Below are positions 8,231-16,699 of a stretch of 64,000 bases of DNA, in pieces. Position numbers and translations under genes: made by a program. This DNA comes from CAYVWB01 sp964455395 (GTDB taxonomy: Bacteria; Desulfobacterota; Desulfovibrionia; Desulfovibrionales; Desulfovibrionaceae). The number at the start of each line of letters is the position of its first letter. The first letter of the stretch is position 1. The stretch spans positions 1-64,000 of the forward strand of contig CAYVWB010000012.1 in the NCBI GenBank assembly GCA_964455395.1. Direction: 5' to 3'. The notes below the pieces were generated by a model. It did not search any database, was not told where the DNA came from, and saw only the letters and a program-made list of their open reading frames with translations.

Positions 8231-8593
8231 AGGCGTGTATGGGGTCTGACGTCGGCGTACGCGGCGGAAAAGAGGAGCCACTCCGGTTGGAGGCGGCCCC
8301 GCCGGGCGTGTGGCCCACCGGAGTGCGCCGAAAAGACGCGTGGCGGGGGAAGGCGTACCGGACACGGCGCCGTCGTTGCGCAGGGGCGCGGCACGGCGTC
8401 GTCAGTCGCTGCGAGAACGCGCGCAAGCCGACGGAAGTTGGTATGGAGTGGATGGACTGCAGAGCGAAACATGCTGGACGTCGCGGACAGCAAGGACCGC
8501 AACGCGCGGTGGGCGCGCGAACGCGCATGGACAACGATGGTGCGGAGCATGGATCGCCTCCCGGCAATAGCCGCCAGTATCGGCAAGCGCGCC
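8231..8593. other. Intergenic stretch without a recognised gene
   Basis: About 360 bases separate the divergent SGNH-like gene from the structured island at 8594. Open frames here have no ribosome site and no recognisable protein. I see no tRNA, repeat or clear promoter. Confidence 0.5.
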
Positions 8594-8652
8594 GGAAAAA
8601 TCAAGGGGGCCCCCGATTTTTTCCAGCCCTTGATTATCCGGCAAAAATGCCG
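8594..8652 (+). promoter_or_regulatory. Overlapping hairpins, candidate leader RNA element upstream of the Nudix gene
   Basis: An AT-rich island contains three stems. GGAAAAATC (8594-8602) pairs with GATTTTTTCC (8615-8624) around a GGGGGCCCCC palindrome. AATCAAGGG (8599-8607) pairs perfectly with CCCTTGATT (8627-8635), so these two stems exclude each other. CGGCA (8639-8643) pairs with TGCCG (8648-8652). The arrangement could be an attenuator or an isolated small RNA with its terminator. I recognise no known riboswitch. Confidence 0.35.
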
Positions 8653-8721
8653 TCTACTTGAGGACGTCGTCGCCACGCGCACGGCTGCGTCGCCGCCGTG
8701 GCTCCCCAAGGAAAACGCTGC

Positions 8722-9318
8722 ATGCCCCACGATTCCGGTCAGACTCCTCCTGGCGAGCGTTCTGCCGACACGGTCCCGCAGACGCCCACACGCGAAGCGA
8801 CACGACCCGGCGGGCAGTCCCCCCCGGCGCACGACCCCGAATCGTCAGCGTCGGCCGGTTCATCCTGCGACGCATCGGCAAGCCGCTTGGTGCGGGTGGC
8901 CGCCGCCATCCTCTGGCGGGGGGAGCGCTTTCTCGCCGTGGAGCGTCTTCCCGGCGATCCGTTGGCCGGCTGGTGGGAGTTCCCCGGCGGCAAGGTGGAG
9001 CCCGGGGAGAGCCTCGTGCAGGCGCTCACCAGGGAACTGGAGGAAGAACTGGGCGTGACGCCTCTGGACGCTGCGCTCCGCCGGGTGACGACGTACGCGT
9101 ATGATCATGTGCGCGTGCGGCTCTATTTTCTGGATGTACGCGCGCATCGCGGCGAACCCCACCCACGTGAAGGCCACCGCATGGCGTGGGTGGATCCCAA
9201 GGAGGCTGACGCTTCCCTGTACCTGGAAGCAGACCGGGGGGTGCTGGCCGAGATGGCCGCAATGGCCGGTGAAGCGTCTGCTGCGGCTTCTGGCTCGACC
9301 CGACGCCCACGGCGCTGA
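8722..9318 (+). CDS. Nudix hydrolase, MutT-like
   Basis: 198 residues from the ATG at 8722, which has an AAGGA site nine bases upstream; a GTG at 8698 in frame lacks one. The first 50 residues are a Pro/Ser/Thr-rich, probably disordered extension not usual for MutT. The Nudix box GGKVEPGESLVQALTRELEE keeps the GX5EX7REUXEE pattern that binds the metal. The preceding RVAAAILWRGERFLAVER strand and the WWEFPGG lead-in are typical of (8-oxo)-dGTP diphosphatases that cleanse the nucleotide pool. Substrate is inferred from family. It precedes metF by 75 bases. Confidence 0.85.
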   Translation: MPHDSGQTPPGERSADTVPQTPTREATRPGGQSPPAHDPESSASAGSSCDASASRLVRVAAAILWRGERFLAVERLPGDPLAGWWEFPGGKVEPGESLVQALTRELEEELGVTPLDAALRRVTTYAYDHVRVRLYFLDVRAHRGEPHPREGHRMAWVDPKEADASLYLEADRGVLAEMAAMAGEASAAASGSTRRPRR

Positions 9319-9393
9319 ACACAGACACCGGCGACGCACGCTCGGCCCCTCACGCTGCCCCCAATTCGTCAATTCATTACCAAGGAGCATTCC

Positions 9394-10317
9394 ATGCGCA
9401 TAGGCGCGATGATTGAACAGTCCGGTCCCTTCGTCTCGTTCGAGTTTTTCCCTCCCAAAGACAAGGCCCAGTGGCCCGCTTTTTACGCAGAGGTCGAAAA
9501 ACTGGAGGCGGCGCGGCCCCTGTTCGTCTCCGTCACCTACGGCGCAGGCGGCTCCACGCAGGCCAACACGCTGGAGATCGTCAGCGAACTCTCCACCAGG
9601 CAGCGCCTCACCCCCATGGCGCACCTCACCTGCGTGGGCGCGGAAGAACAGGCCATGGAGGAATTTCTGGACGCCTTGAGCGCTCAAGGCGTGGACAACG
9701 TGCTGGCCCTGCGCGGCGATCCGCCCCAAGACCAGCCCGACTTCACCTTCGAAGGCCAGCCCTTCTGCTACGCCAACGACCTGGTCGCCTTCATCAAGGA
9801 CAGACACCCCGAAATGGGCGTTGCTGTGGCTGGTTATCCTGAAACCCATCCCGAAGCAGACACCGACAACGCCGACCTGCTGGCGCTGAAAGCCAAGCTG
9901 GACGCCGGCGGCGATTTCGTCATCACCCAGCTGTTTTTCGACAACCAGCTCTACTACGATTACGTGGAGCGCGCGCGCTCGGTCGGCATCACGCAGCCCA
10001 TTCTTCCCGGCGTGCTGCCCATCCCCTCCTTCGGCTCCATCGACCGCATCCTGGGCATGTGCGGCGCCTCCATGCCGGAAGCGCTGATGGGGGCTCTGCG
10101 CGAAGCCAACGACGCGGACGAAGCCGCCAAGGCCAAAGGCGAGCCCGGCGGCCGCGTGCGTCAACTGGGCATCGACCACGCCCGTCAGCAGGTGATGGGT
10201 CTCCTGGAGTGGGGCGCCCCGGGGGTGCACCTGTACACGCTGAACAAGTCCGGCGCATGTCTGGAAATCGTCCAGCACCCCGAGGTCTGCAGCACGCTCA
10301 AGGCGTGTCCGGCTTAG
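9394..10317 (+). CDS. metF: Methylenetetrahydrofolate reductase
   Basis: 307 residues, usual bacterial length. It reduces 5,10-methylene-THF to 5-methyl-THF, feeding methionine synthesis and, in acetogenic or sulfate-reducing anaerobes, the methyl branch of the Wood-Ljungdahl route. The family start SFEFFPPK is present at residues 14-21, followed by VSVTYGAGGS and the ALRGDPP loop that contacts folate and FAD. ITQLFFDN and the PGVLPI strand follow. An AAGGAG site precedes the ATG. Its last 20 bases overlap the end of the convergent SPOR gene. No met riboswitch is visible in the short leader. Confidence 0.95.
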   Translation: MRIGAMIEQSGPFVSFEFFPPKDKAQWPAFYAEVEKLEAARPLFVSVTYGAGGSTQANTLEIVSELSTRQRLTPMAHLTCVGAEEQAMEEFLDALSAQGVDNVLALRGDPPQDQPDFTFEGQPFCYANDLVAFIKDRHPEMGVAVAGYPETHPEADTDNADLLALKAKLDAGGDFVITQLFFDNQLYYDYVERARSVGITQPILPGVLPIPSFGSIDRILGMCGASMPEALMGALREANDADEAAKAKGEPGGRVRQLGIDHARQQVMGLLEWGAPGVHLYTLNKSGACLEIVQHPEVCSTLKACPA

Positions 10318-11410
10318 GGGGGAAGAGGTCCTGCGGCGCATCGGGACGCGGTCGGGTCGGCGCTGCCTGGTCGGCCGCGTCCGCGTCCACTTCAGGTTCA
10401 CTTGACGCCTCGGGCGCAGACTCGGCTTCCGGCTGAGGACTTGGCGTCGGCGCTGGTTTCGGCGCTGGTTCCGGCGCGGGCGCAGACTCGGCTTCCGGCT
10501 GAGGACTTGGCGTCGGCGCTGGTTCCGGCGCTGGTTCCGGCGCGGGCGCAGACTCGGCTTCCGGCTGAGGACTTGGCGTCGGCGCTGGTTCGGGTTCGGA
10601 CTCGGGCGCGGGGGGCACGGGAAGCGAGCGTTTCCGGAAGAGGTCTTCACGCATGACCACGATGTAACAGCGTACGCCGGTTTCCTCTTCATAGCGAGCT
10701 GCAAGGTCGATGGCGTCGGCGAGGTCGGTGACGACGCCAGCATGGAGCATCACCCACTCGCCGCCTTTGGCGTCCAGCAGGGTGACGAGTCCGGGAGTGT
10801 AGCCCTTCTCGCGTTGTGCGGGCAGTCCCCGGCGAGCGCTTGATTCGGTGCGAAACGCCGCGGCTTGCACGAAGAAGACGGCGTCGTCCACGGGCAGGGC
10901 GCTCACGTCGTTTTCCAGAGCGACGCTGGCGGGGACGTCCGCGGCGTGGCGGAAAGCGTGCGCCGCCACGAAGGCGTCCTTGAAGCTGTTGAAGATTTCC
11001 AGTCGCACGGCGTGCCATACGCCGCCGCCGGCGTCCGGGGCGGTGTAGATGTAGGGATCGTAGTTTCTGGCGCGCAGGGCCGCGGCGGCTTCTTCCGCCT
11101 GTTCCAGGTTGCGGAAACGACCGGCTTGTACGGCGAAGCGGCGCTCGTGAGTCAGAGCGGAGCCGTCGTCATTCAGGGTCAGGGCGTCTTGGGACCAGTC
11201 GATGGGGTCTTCCACGGCCGCGGCGGCGATGGCAAGCGTCAGCGTGAGGCCCAACACGGTCCAGAGCGTGATTCCGAGGGATGCTAGACGCGTTGGTCGG
11301 CGCGTCTGGCCGAGCCATGAACAAAGCGCCTTCAGCCATGCAGCAAGGGCGCAGCCGGAACTGACAGCTGGCGCAGCGGAGGGAAAAGGGCTAGGGTGAC
11401 GCGACGACAT
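10298..11410 (-). CDS. SPOR-domain protein with Pro/Glu/Ala repeat tail
   Basis: 370 residues from the ATG at 11410; ATGs at 11434 and 11446 are also in frame and none has a clear ribosome site. A membrane helix (about residues 42-64) is followed by two SPOR-like domains: one starting RFAVQAGRFRNLEQAEEA and one starting FFVQAAAFRTESSARRG. SPOR domains bind denuded peptidoglycan at division septa. The C-terminal third is a low-complexity tail of three near-copies of a 22-residue Pro/Ala/Glu unit, probably an extended periplasmic spacer. The gene overlaps metF tail to tail by 20 bases. Cell-envelope or division role is inferred from the domains. Confidence 0.75.
   Translation of the reverse strand: MSSRHPSPFPSAAPAVSSGCALAAWLKALCSWLGQTRRPTRLASLGITLWTVLGLTLTLAIAAAAVEDPIDWSQDALTLNDDGSALTHERRFAVQAGRFRNLEQAEEAAAALRARNYDPYIYTAPDAGGGVWHAVRLEIFNSFKDAFVAAHAFRHAADVPASVALENDVSALPVDDAVFFVQAAAFRTESSARRGLPAQREKGYTPGLVTLLDAKGGEWVMLHAGVVTDLADAIDLAARYEEETGVRCYIVVMREDLFRKRSLPVPPAPESEPEPAPTPSPQPEAESAPAPEPAPEPAPTPSPQPEAESAPAPEPAPKPAPTPSPQPEAESAPEASSEPEVDADAADQAAPTRPRPDAPQDLFPPKPDTP
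10411..10590. repeat. 66-bp tandem repeat, about 2.6 copies, inside the SPOR gene
   Basis: Copies begin near 10419, 10485 and 10551 and differ by only one or two bases, which shows recent slippage or conversion. The unit is 22 codons long, so copy-number change keeps the frame and alters only tail length. Confidence 0.9.
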
Positions 11411-11487
11411 GACTTCATTAGGTAATCCAACCATGTAAAAAATCAAGACTCGCGACGTGGTTTCGCGAAGATTCAGGAGCCTTTCCC

Positions 11488-11919
11488 ATGGCGCAATTCG
11501 ACTGGAGCCCGGACATGGCCGTCGGCGTGGCGGAAATCGACGAACAGCACGAGAAGCTCGTCGAGGTCATCAACGCGCTCTATTACGCCTACATGGACGG
11601 CAAGGAAAAGGATGTGCTCCAGCCCCTCATCAACGAGCTGCACGAGTACGCCAATTACCATTTCTCCACGGAAGAGAAGTACATGCGCGCCCTCGGCGCG
11701 AGCTACGAAGACTTGGCCATGCACCGGGAAAAGCACGGCGAATTCTTCTCCCAGGTCATCGAATTCCTGTTGCAATACATCGCCGGCAAAGACGAGATCA
11801 CCCCCGAGCTTCTGGATTACCTGACAGACTGGTGGTTTCAGCACATCATGGGCGTGGACCAGGGTCTCGGCCGCGCCATCCAGTCCATGGACCGGGCGTC
11901 GCGGCCTGCAGCGGGGTAG
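11488..11919 (+). CDS. Bacteriohemerythrin
   Basis: 143 residues. The di-iron ligand pattern is complete: His21, His58 and Glu62 (HFSTEE), His79 and His83 (HREKH), His119 and Asp124 (HIMGVD). The four-helix bundle length and the DWSP and IDEQH starts are typical. Such single-domain proteins bind O2 reversibly and protect anaerobes or deliver oxygen to detoxifying enzymes. An AGGAG site lies before the ATG. It is a single gene between the divergent SPOR gene and asd. Confidence 0.93.
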   Translation: MAQFDWSPDMAVGVAEIDEQHEKLVEVINALYYAYMDGKEKDVLQPLINELHEYANYHFSTEEKYMRALGASYEDLAMHREKHGEFFSQVIEFLLQYIAGKDEITPELLDYLTDWWFQHIMGVDQGLGRAIQSMDRASRPAAG

Positions 11920-12056
11920 GCGTCGCATCCCGCGCGGGGAGGGGCGCTGCGGCTTGTCTTGCGCCGGCCCTTCTGGCATGGTGGCCCCCTTTTCCACACC
12001 ATCCTTTATGATCGCGCGCCGCCCGAGCGCGCGGCGTGCAAGCAGGAGACGCGCAC

Positions 12057-13109
12057 ATGGCCAGTCGTGAAATCGTCGTCGCAGTGGCCGGCGCCACAGG
12101 CGCCGTGGGACGGGAGATGCTCTCCATCCTCGCCCAACGCAACTTCCCCGCCAAGGAGATAAGGCCTCTGGCCTCCGCCCGCTCCGTGGGCAAAACCGTG
12201 GAGTACGCTGGCGAAGAGCTCCCTGTGGCCGAGCTGACCGAGTCCTCCTTCGATGGCGTGGACATCGCGCTCTTCTCCGCCGGCGGCGGGACTTCCCTGA
12301 AGTTTGCGCCCCACGCCGCCCACGCCGGCTGCGTGGTGGTGGACAACTCCAGCGCCTGGCGCATGGACGAACGCTGCCCCCTGGTCGTCCCGGAGGTGAA
12401 TCCGGACGCCCTCGCCGCGCACAAAGGCGTCATCGCCAACCCCAACTGCTCCACCATCCAGATGGTCGTGGCGCTCAAGCCCATCCATGACGCCGCCACC
12501 ATCACCCGCGTGGTCGTCTCCACCTACCAGGCCGTCTCCGGCACGGGGCAGAAAGCCATCGAAGAGTTGCAGCAGCAGACGCGCCAGCTCTTCAACATGG
12601 AAGAGCCCACGGTGGAGGTCTACCCCCACCGCATCGCCTTCAACTGCCTGCCCCACATCGACGTCTTCCTGGAGAACGACTATACCAAGGAAGAGATGAA
12701 GATGGTCCACGAGACAGTCAAGATCATGGGCGACGAACGCGTCAAGGTCACAGCCACCACCGTGCGCGTCCCCGTCTTCTTCGGCCACTCCGAGTCCGTC
12801 AACATCGAGACGGCGGACAAGCTCACGGCCAAGGAGTGCCGCGCGCTGCTGAGCCAGGCGCCCGGCGTGACCGTGTTGGACAACCCCGCCGAGAAAATCT
12901 ACCCCATGGCGCTCAACGCCGCCGGCGAAGACGATGTCTTCGTGGGCCGCATCCGCGAGGATGAAACCATTGCCAACGGCTTGAACCTGTGGATCGTGGC
13001 GGACAACCTCCGCAAAGGCGCTGCGCTGAACACCGTGCAGATCGCCGAGACGCTCCTGGAGCGCGACCTCGTCCGTGTGCCCGAACGCGGCGTCTTCGAA
13101 CTCGACTAG
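12057..13109 (+). CDS. asd: Aspartate-semialdehyde dehydrogenase
   Basis: 350 residues from the ATG at 12057, which has an AGGAGA site; the frame extends to 12036 but without one. The enzyme reduces aspartyl phosphate to the semialdehyde for lysine, threonine, methionine and diaminopimelate synthesis. GATGAVG (12-18) binds NADPH, NPNCSTIQM carries the catalytic Cys131, and a later NTVQIAETL helix is characteristic. The next gene is an aminotransferase 127 bases on, possibly co-transcribed. Confidence 0.96.
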   Translation: MASREIVVAVAGATGAVGREMLSILAQRNFPAKEIRPLASARSVGKTVEYAGEELPVAELTESSFDGVDIALFSAGGGTSLKFAPHAAHAGCVVVDNSSAWRMDERCPLVVPEVNPDALAAHKGVIANPNCSTIQMVVALKPIHDAATITRVVVSTYQAVSGTGQKAIEELQQQTRQLFNMEEPTVEVYPHRIAFNCLPHIDVFLENDYTKEEMKMVHETVKIMGDERVKVTATTVRVPVFFGHSESVNIETADKLTAKECRALLSQAPGVTVLDNPAEKIYPMALNAAGEDDVFVGRIREDETIANGLNLWIVADNLRKGAALNTVQIAETLLERDLVRVPERGVFELD

Positions 13110-13236
13110 GCTGACCCGGCGCAAGGGCTTCCCGGGGGAAAGCGTTGCCTGCAACAGAACCTTTCCCCCAGTTTCCGAGGTCTGTCGGATATTGATCAAT
13201 CAACGTGCCGCCCTCCGAGGCGGCGAGGACTCCACC

Positions 13237-14205
13237 ATGGCGCAGATTCCCACGCTGGACCGCGACGACTACCTGAATCGGCTGCTTGCTGCGCCGCGAC
13301 CCGGCGCGGAGAAGGTCTTCGCGTTTTACGACGCCCGCGTCGGCGCCGTCTCCTTGGACCCGGCGCTCATGCTCCTTCCTCTGGATGACCATATCGTCCA
13401 TCGCGGGGACGGCGTCTTCGAAACGCTCAAGTACGTCGACGGCAAGCTCTACCAGCTGGCGCCGCACATCAGCCGCATGCAACGCTCCTGCAAGGCCATT
13501 TTTCTGGAGCCGCCCATGCCGTGGGAAGAACTCGGCGAGGTGGTGCGCGAAGTGTGCCGCGCCGCCATCCGCGCCACGGGGAAGGACAAAGGCAACGTGC
13601 GCATTCTGCTGGGCCGCGGCCCCGGCGGGTTCGGCATCTCCCCCTACGAATGCCCCACGCCAAGCTGTTACGTGGTGTCCTACGCCATGAACCCAAAACC
13701 CGAGTCCATGTACGAGAAAGGCGCCACAGCCTTCCGCGCCTCCATCCCGGCGAAGCAGAGCTACATGGCCAAGATCAAGTCCACGGACTATCTGCCCAAC
13801 ATGCTCATCAGCCGTGAAGCCCACGAGAAGCAGATGGACTTCGGCTTCTGCTTTGACGACCATGGCTTTCTGGCCGAGGGCTCCACGGAGAATGTCTGCC
13901 TGGTGAACCAGCACGGCCAGCTCGTGGTGCCGGAATTCACCAACGCACTGGCCGGCACCACGCTGCTGCGCGCCGTGGAGCTGCTCGCCAAGGAAATAAC
14001 CGTGGTGCGCCGCAACGTGCGCGAGGAAGAACTCTACGACGCGCGCGAGATCATCGCCATCGGCACCACCCTCGACGCGTTGCCCATCGTCCGCTACAAC
14101 GGCAAACCCATCCACGACGTCCGTCCGGGGCCGGTGGCCAAGCGCATGCGGGAGCTCCTCCAGGAAGATCTCCAGCGCCACGGCGAAGACCTGCTGCCGG
14201 CGTAA
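13237..14205 (+). CDS. Class IV (branched-chain type) aminotransferase
   Basis: 322 residues from the ATG at 13237, with GAGG-rich purines upstream; the frame extends to 13075 without a ribosome site. Lys181 in KIKSTDYLPN is the expected PLP-binding lysine, and the GSTENVCLVN and GTTLLRAVELL blocks are standard fold IV motifs. HRGDGVFETLK near residue 55 is the substrate-side loop. The family includes branched-chain aminotransferase, D-amino acid aminotransferase and aminodeoxychorismate lyase. Length and motifs fit an IlvE-like or lyase-like member, and the choice cannot be settled from sequence alone. Confidence 0.82.
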   Translation: MAQIPTLDRDDYLNRLLAAPRPGAEKVFAFYDARVGAVSLDPALMLLPLDDHIVHRGDGVFETLKYVDGKLYQLAPHISRMQRSCKAIFLEPPMPWEELGEVVREVCRAAIRATGKDKGNVRILLGRGPGGFGISPYECPTPSCYVVSYAMNPKPESMYEKGATAFRASIPAKQSYMAKIKSTDYLPNMLISREAHEKQMDFGFCFDDHGFLAEGSTENVCLVNQHGQLVVPEFTNALAGTTLLRAVELLAKEITVVRRNVREEELYDAREIIAIGTTLDALPIVRYNGKPIHDVRPGPVAKRMRELLQEDLQRHGEDLLPA

Positions 14206-14448
14206 AGGCGTACTCCCTCCCTTGCCGCACCGTGTCTGCCCGGCGACTGGGCAAAGCCTTGGGGAGAAGCCCACCCGCGCAGTACGCAAAAGGAGACAGG
14301 CCGTGCAGCTTCCCGATCGTGTCCGAGCGACGCCGCGAAAGCGGCAAGGGCGCTTCGGCGCGATGGCGCAAAGGCGTCAAGGGCCTCGTGAACGCCCCCT
14401 CGCGCATTCCGCCCCCTCGTGTCTCACGGGGGAACGCTCTGCAGAGGA

Positions 14449-15384
14449 TCACCCCCGCGCGAAAGGGACGCCCAGGTCGCCGGGAGCTGCAGCGCCCCGG
14501 CCCCGCGCCATGCCCACGCGATTGACCGCCGCCAGCACGGCGATGGTCAGCACGTAGGGCGCCATCTGCAAGAGGTAGACGGGGACAACTTCCGCACCGC
14601 CCCCCGCCACCTGGAAATAGAACTGCAGCGCCGTGAGTCCGCCGAAAAGCAAGGCGCCCAGGAAAACGCGCAAGGGGTTCCACGTGGCGAACACCACCAT
14701 GGCGATGGCTATCCACCCCTGCCCGCCGGTCATCCCCTCCTTCCAGCCCGGCGTGTACGCCAGGGAGAGCGCCCCCCCGGCCAACCCGGCAAGCGCTCCC
14801 CCGGCCAGAACGCATGCATACCTGGTGCGCGCCACCTGCAAGCCGGCGGCGTCCGCCGCGGCGGCGTCTTCTCCCACGGCGCGCACGGCCAGGCCACGTC
14901 GGGTGCGCATCAAGAACCACCACAACAGCGGCGTAAGCGCCAGCGCCGTGTACACCAGCGGCGTCTGCATGAAAAAGGCTTTTCCCAGCAGGGGGATGTC
15001 CTCCAGCCAGGGAATGGGCGCCGCAGTGAATCGATACCCGGATTTGCCGATGAGCTCCCGACCCAACACGCTGGACAGGCCCATGCCCAGAATCGTCAAC
15101 GCCAGTCCGGAGAGCACCTGATTGGCCCGGATGGTGATGGTGAAAAAGGCGTGGACGCTCGCCATGAGACTCCCTGCGATCATGGCGCCGGCCGTCGCCA
15201 GGAAGGGGTCCCCCGTGACGTAGCCGGCCGCGAAACCGGCCAGCGCGCCCATCAGCATCATCCCCTCCACGCCCAGGTTCAGCACGCCGGCGCGCTCGCA
15301 GAGGGTTTCTCCCAAAGCGGCCAGCAGCACCGCCGCCGAGGACTTCACGCTGATCTGCAGGATGAAAGCGGCTTCAGCGAACAT
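14449..15384 (-). CDS. ABC transporter permease, BMP/nucleoside type (second)
   Basis: 311 residues from the ATG at 15384, eleven bases inside the end of the upstream permease, which signals translational coupling. It has eight to ten hydrophobic helices and belongs to the branched permease family used for ribose and nucleoside uptake; the LCERAGVLNLGVEGMMLMG block is highly typical of the NupC/YufQ-like subunit. With the first permease it forms the inner-membrane channel. It ends the operon and is followed by 243 bases with several short GC hairpins before the convergent aminotransferase gene. Confidence 0.9.
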   Translation of the reverse strand: MFAEAAFILQISVKSSAAVLLAALGETLCERAGVLNLGVEGMMLMGALAGFAAGYVTGDPFLATAGAMIAGSLMASVHAFFTITIRANQVLSGLALTILGMGLSSVLGRELIGKSGYRFTAAPIPWLEDIPLLGKAFFMQTPLVYTALALTPLLWWFLMRTRRGLAVRAVGEDAAAADAAGLQVARTRYACVLAGGALAGLAGGALSLAYTPGWKEGMTGGQGWIAIAMVVFATWNPLRVFLGALLFGGLTALQFYFQVAGGGAEVVPVYLLQMAPYVLTIAVLAAVNRVGMARGRGAAAPGDLGVPFARG

Positions 15385-16558
15385 GGGATGACTCCTCTGG
15401 CGACGGCTCCCGGCGCGCAGGTTCCGTGGGAACAGGCCCTCGCCGCGCCAAGGCGCTCCCCGCAAGGAACCCGAAGAGCAACGCAGCCTCCAGGGCGAGG
15501 CTGATGCTGGCGGGCAACCCCAGCCGTGACTGGAGCTGCTCGCCGCCCACCATCAACGCTGCGATGAAAAGCGCCGCCACAGGCGCGAAAATGGGCTTCA
15601 GCCGCGCCAGGAAAGCGATGATGACGCCATCGTACCCGTACCCCACGGCGAGACCGGCCTGCAGCCGGTGGTGCAGCGCCGAGATCTCGAACATGCCTGC
15701 CATGCCGGCCAGTCCACCGCTCACCAGCAAGGCCGTCATCGTCAAGCCTTTCGCGGGAAACCCGGCGTAGCGCGCTGCTTCGGGGCTGGCGCCTGCCACG
15801 CGCGCCCGCAGTCCCCAGCTTGTCCGGAAGAGCAGGAACTGCGCCGCCACACAACACAACACCGCCACGGCCAGGCCCCCGTGCAGCCGCGTGCCTGGAA
15901 TCCGCGCCGCCTGGGCCGCCTCCGGGATTTCCGCCGTGCCGGGGAAGCCCATGCCCGCGGGGTCCCGCCAGGGGCCGTAGTAGAGGTGCTCCATGAGGAT
16001 GATGGCGACATAGTTGAGCAGCAACGTGGAGAGAATCTCGCTGACATTGCACGACGTGCGCAACGCCGCCGGCCCAGCCGCCCACACGGCGCCGCCCAAG
16101 GCCCCGGCCAGGACCATGGCCGGCAAGAGCGCGTACGCCGGCGCTCCGGGCATGATGAACAACGCAAGCCCGCTGGCGAAGACGCCGCCCATCACCAGTT
16201 GACCCTCCGCCCCGATGTTCCAGAGCCGCAGCGTGGCCGCCAGCGCCACCGCCAACCCCGTGAGCATGAACGGCCCAGCCTTCACCAGGAGCTCGCTCAC
16301 GGCCCGCCAGTCCCCCACGGCCCCGCGGAGCATCACGGCGTAGGCCTCCACCGGGTTCACCCCGAACAGCAGGAAGATGACGACGCCGCAGACTAGGGTC
16401 GCCGCGACCGCAAAACACAGGCCGTAGACGGTCTCTCGTGCGGAGGCCTCACCCAGGCGTTGCGCCAGGCCGCGCAGGCCGCGCAGTCCGCGCAGTCCGC
16501 GGGCCGCGCGCCGGTAGACGCCAGCGGAAGTGCGCTGGGTTGAGGCGTCAGGTGTCAT
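15374..16558 (-). CDS. ABC transporter permease, BMP/nucleoside type (first)
   Basis: 394 residues from the ATG at 16558, chosen because GGAG lies six bases upstream; ATGs at 16570 and 16582 are also in frame. After a cytoplasmic start with a run of RGL triplets (encoded by 9-bp repeats), about eight membrane helices follow, with the LWNIGAEGQLVMGG block that marks NupB/YufP-like permeases. It pairs with the downstream permease. The C-terminus is a short Pro/Arg-rich tail that overlaps the next start. Confidence 0.88.
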   Translation of the reverse strand: MTPDASTQRTSAGVYRRAARGLRGLRGLRGLAQRLGEASARETVYGLCFAVAATLVCGVVIFLLFGVNPVEAYAVMLRGAVGDWRAVSELLVKAGPFMLTGLAVALAATLRLWNIGAEGQLVMGGVFASGLALFIMPGAPAYALLPAMVLAGALGGAVWAAGPAALRTSCNVSEILSTLLLNYVAIILMEHLYYGPWRDPAGMGFPGTAEIPEAAQAARIPGTRLHGGLAVAVLCCVAAQFLLFRTSWGLRARVAGASPEAARYAGFPAKGLTMTALLVSGGLAGMAGMFEISALHHRLQAGLAVGYGYDGVIIAFLARLKPIFAPVAALFIAALMVGGEQLQSRLGLPASISLALEAALLFGFLAGSALARRGPVPTEPARREPSPEESSHVR

Positions 16559-16699
16559 GGCGCGCTCCATGCGTCCGTTCAATGTGTTTCGCCGTGTTCG
16601 CGAGAACCTTCGCGGCCTTGGCGCGGCGTGACGGAAAGCGACCAGCCTGCGTGGGTTGAAGCTGCGGCGCAGCGGCCGCGGCGCGCTGTGGGCCGCGGT

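Noticed and set aside
10411..10590. Possible CRISPR-like repeat
   Set aside because: The 66-bp units are directly adjacent without unique spacers and encode a Pro/Glu/Ala protein tail in frame.
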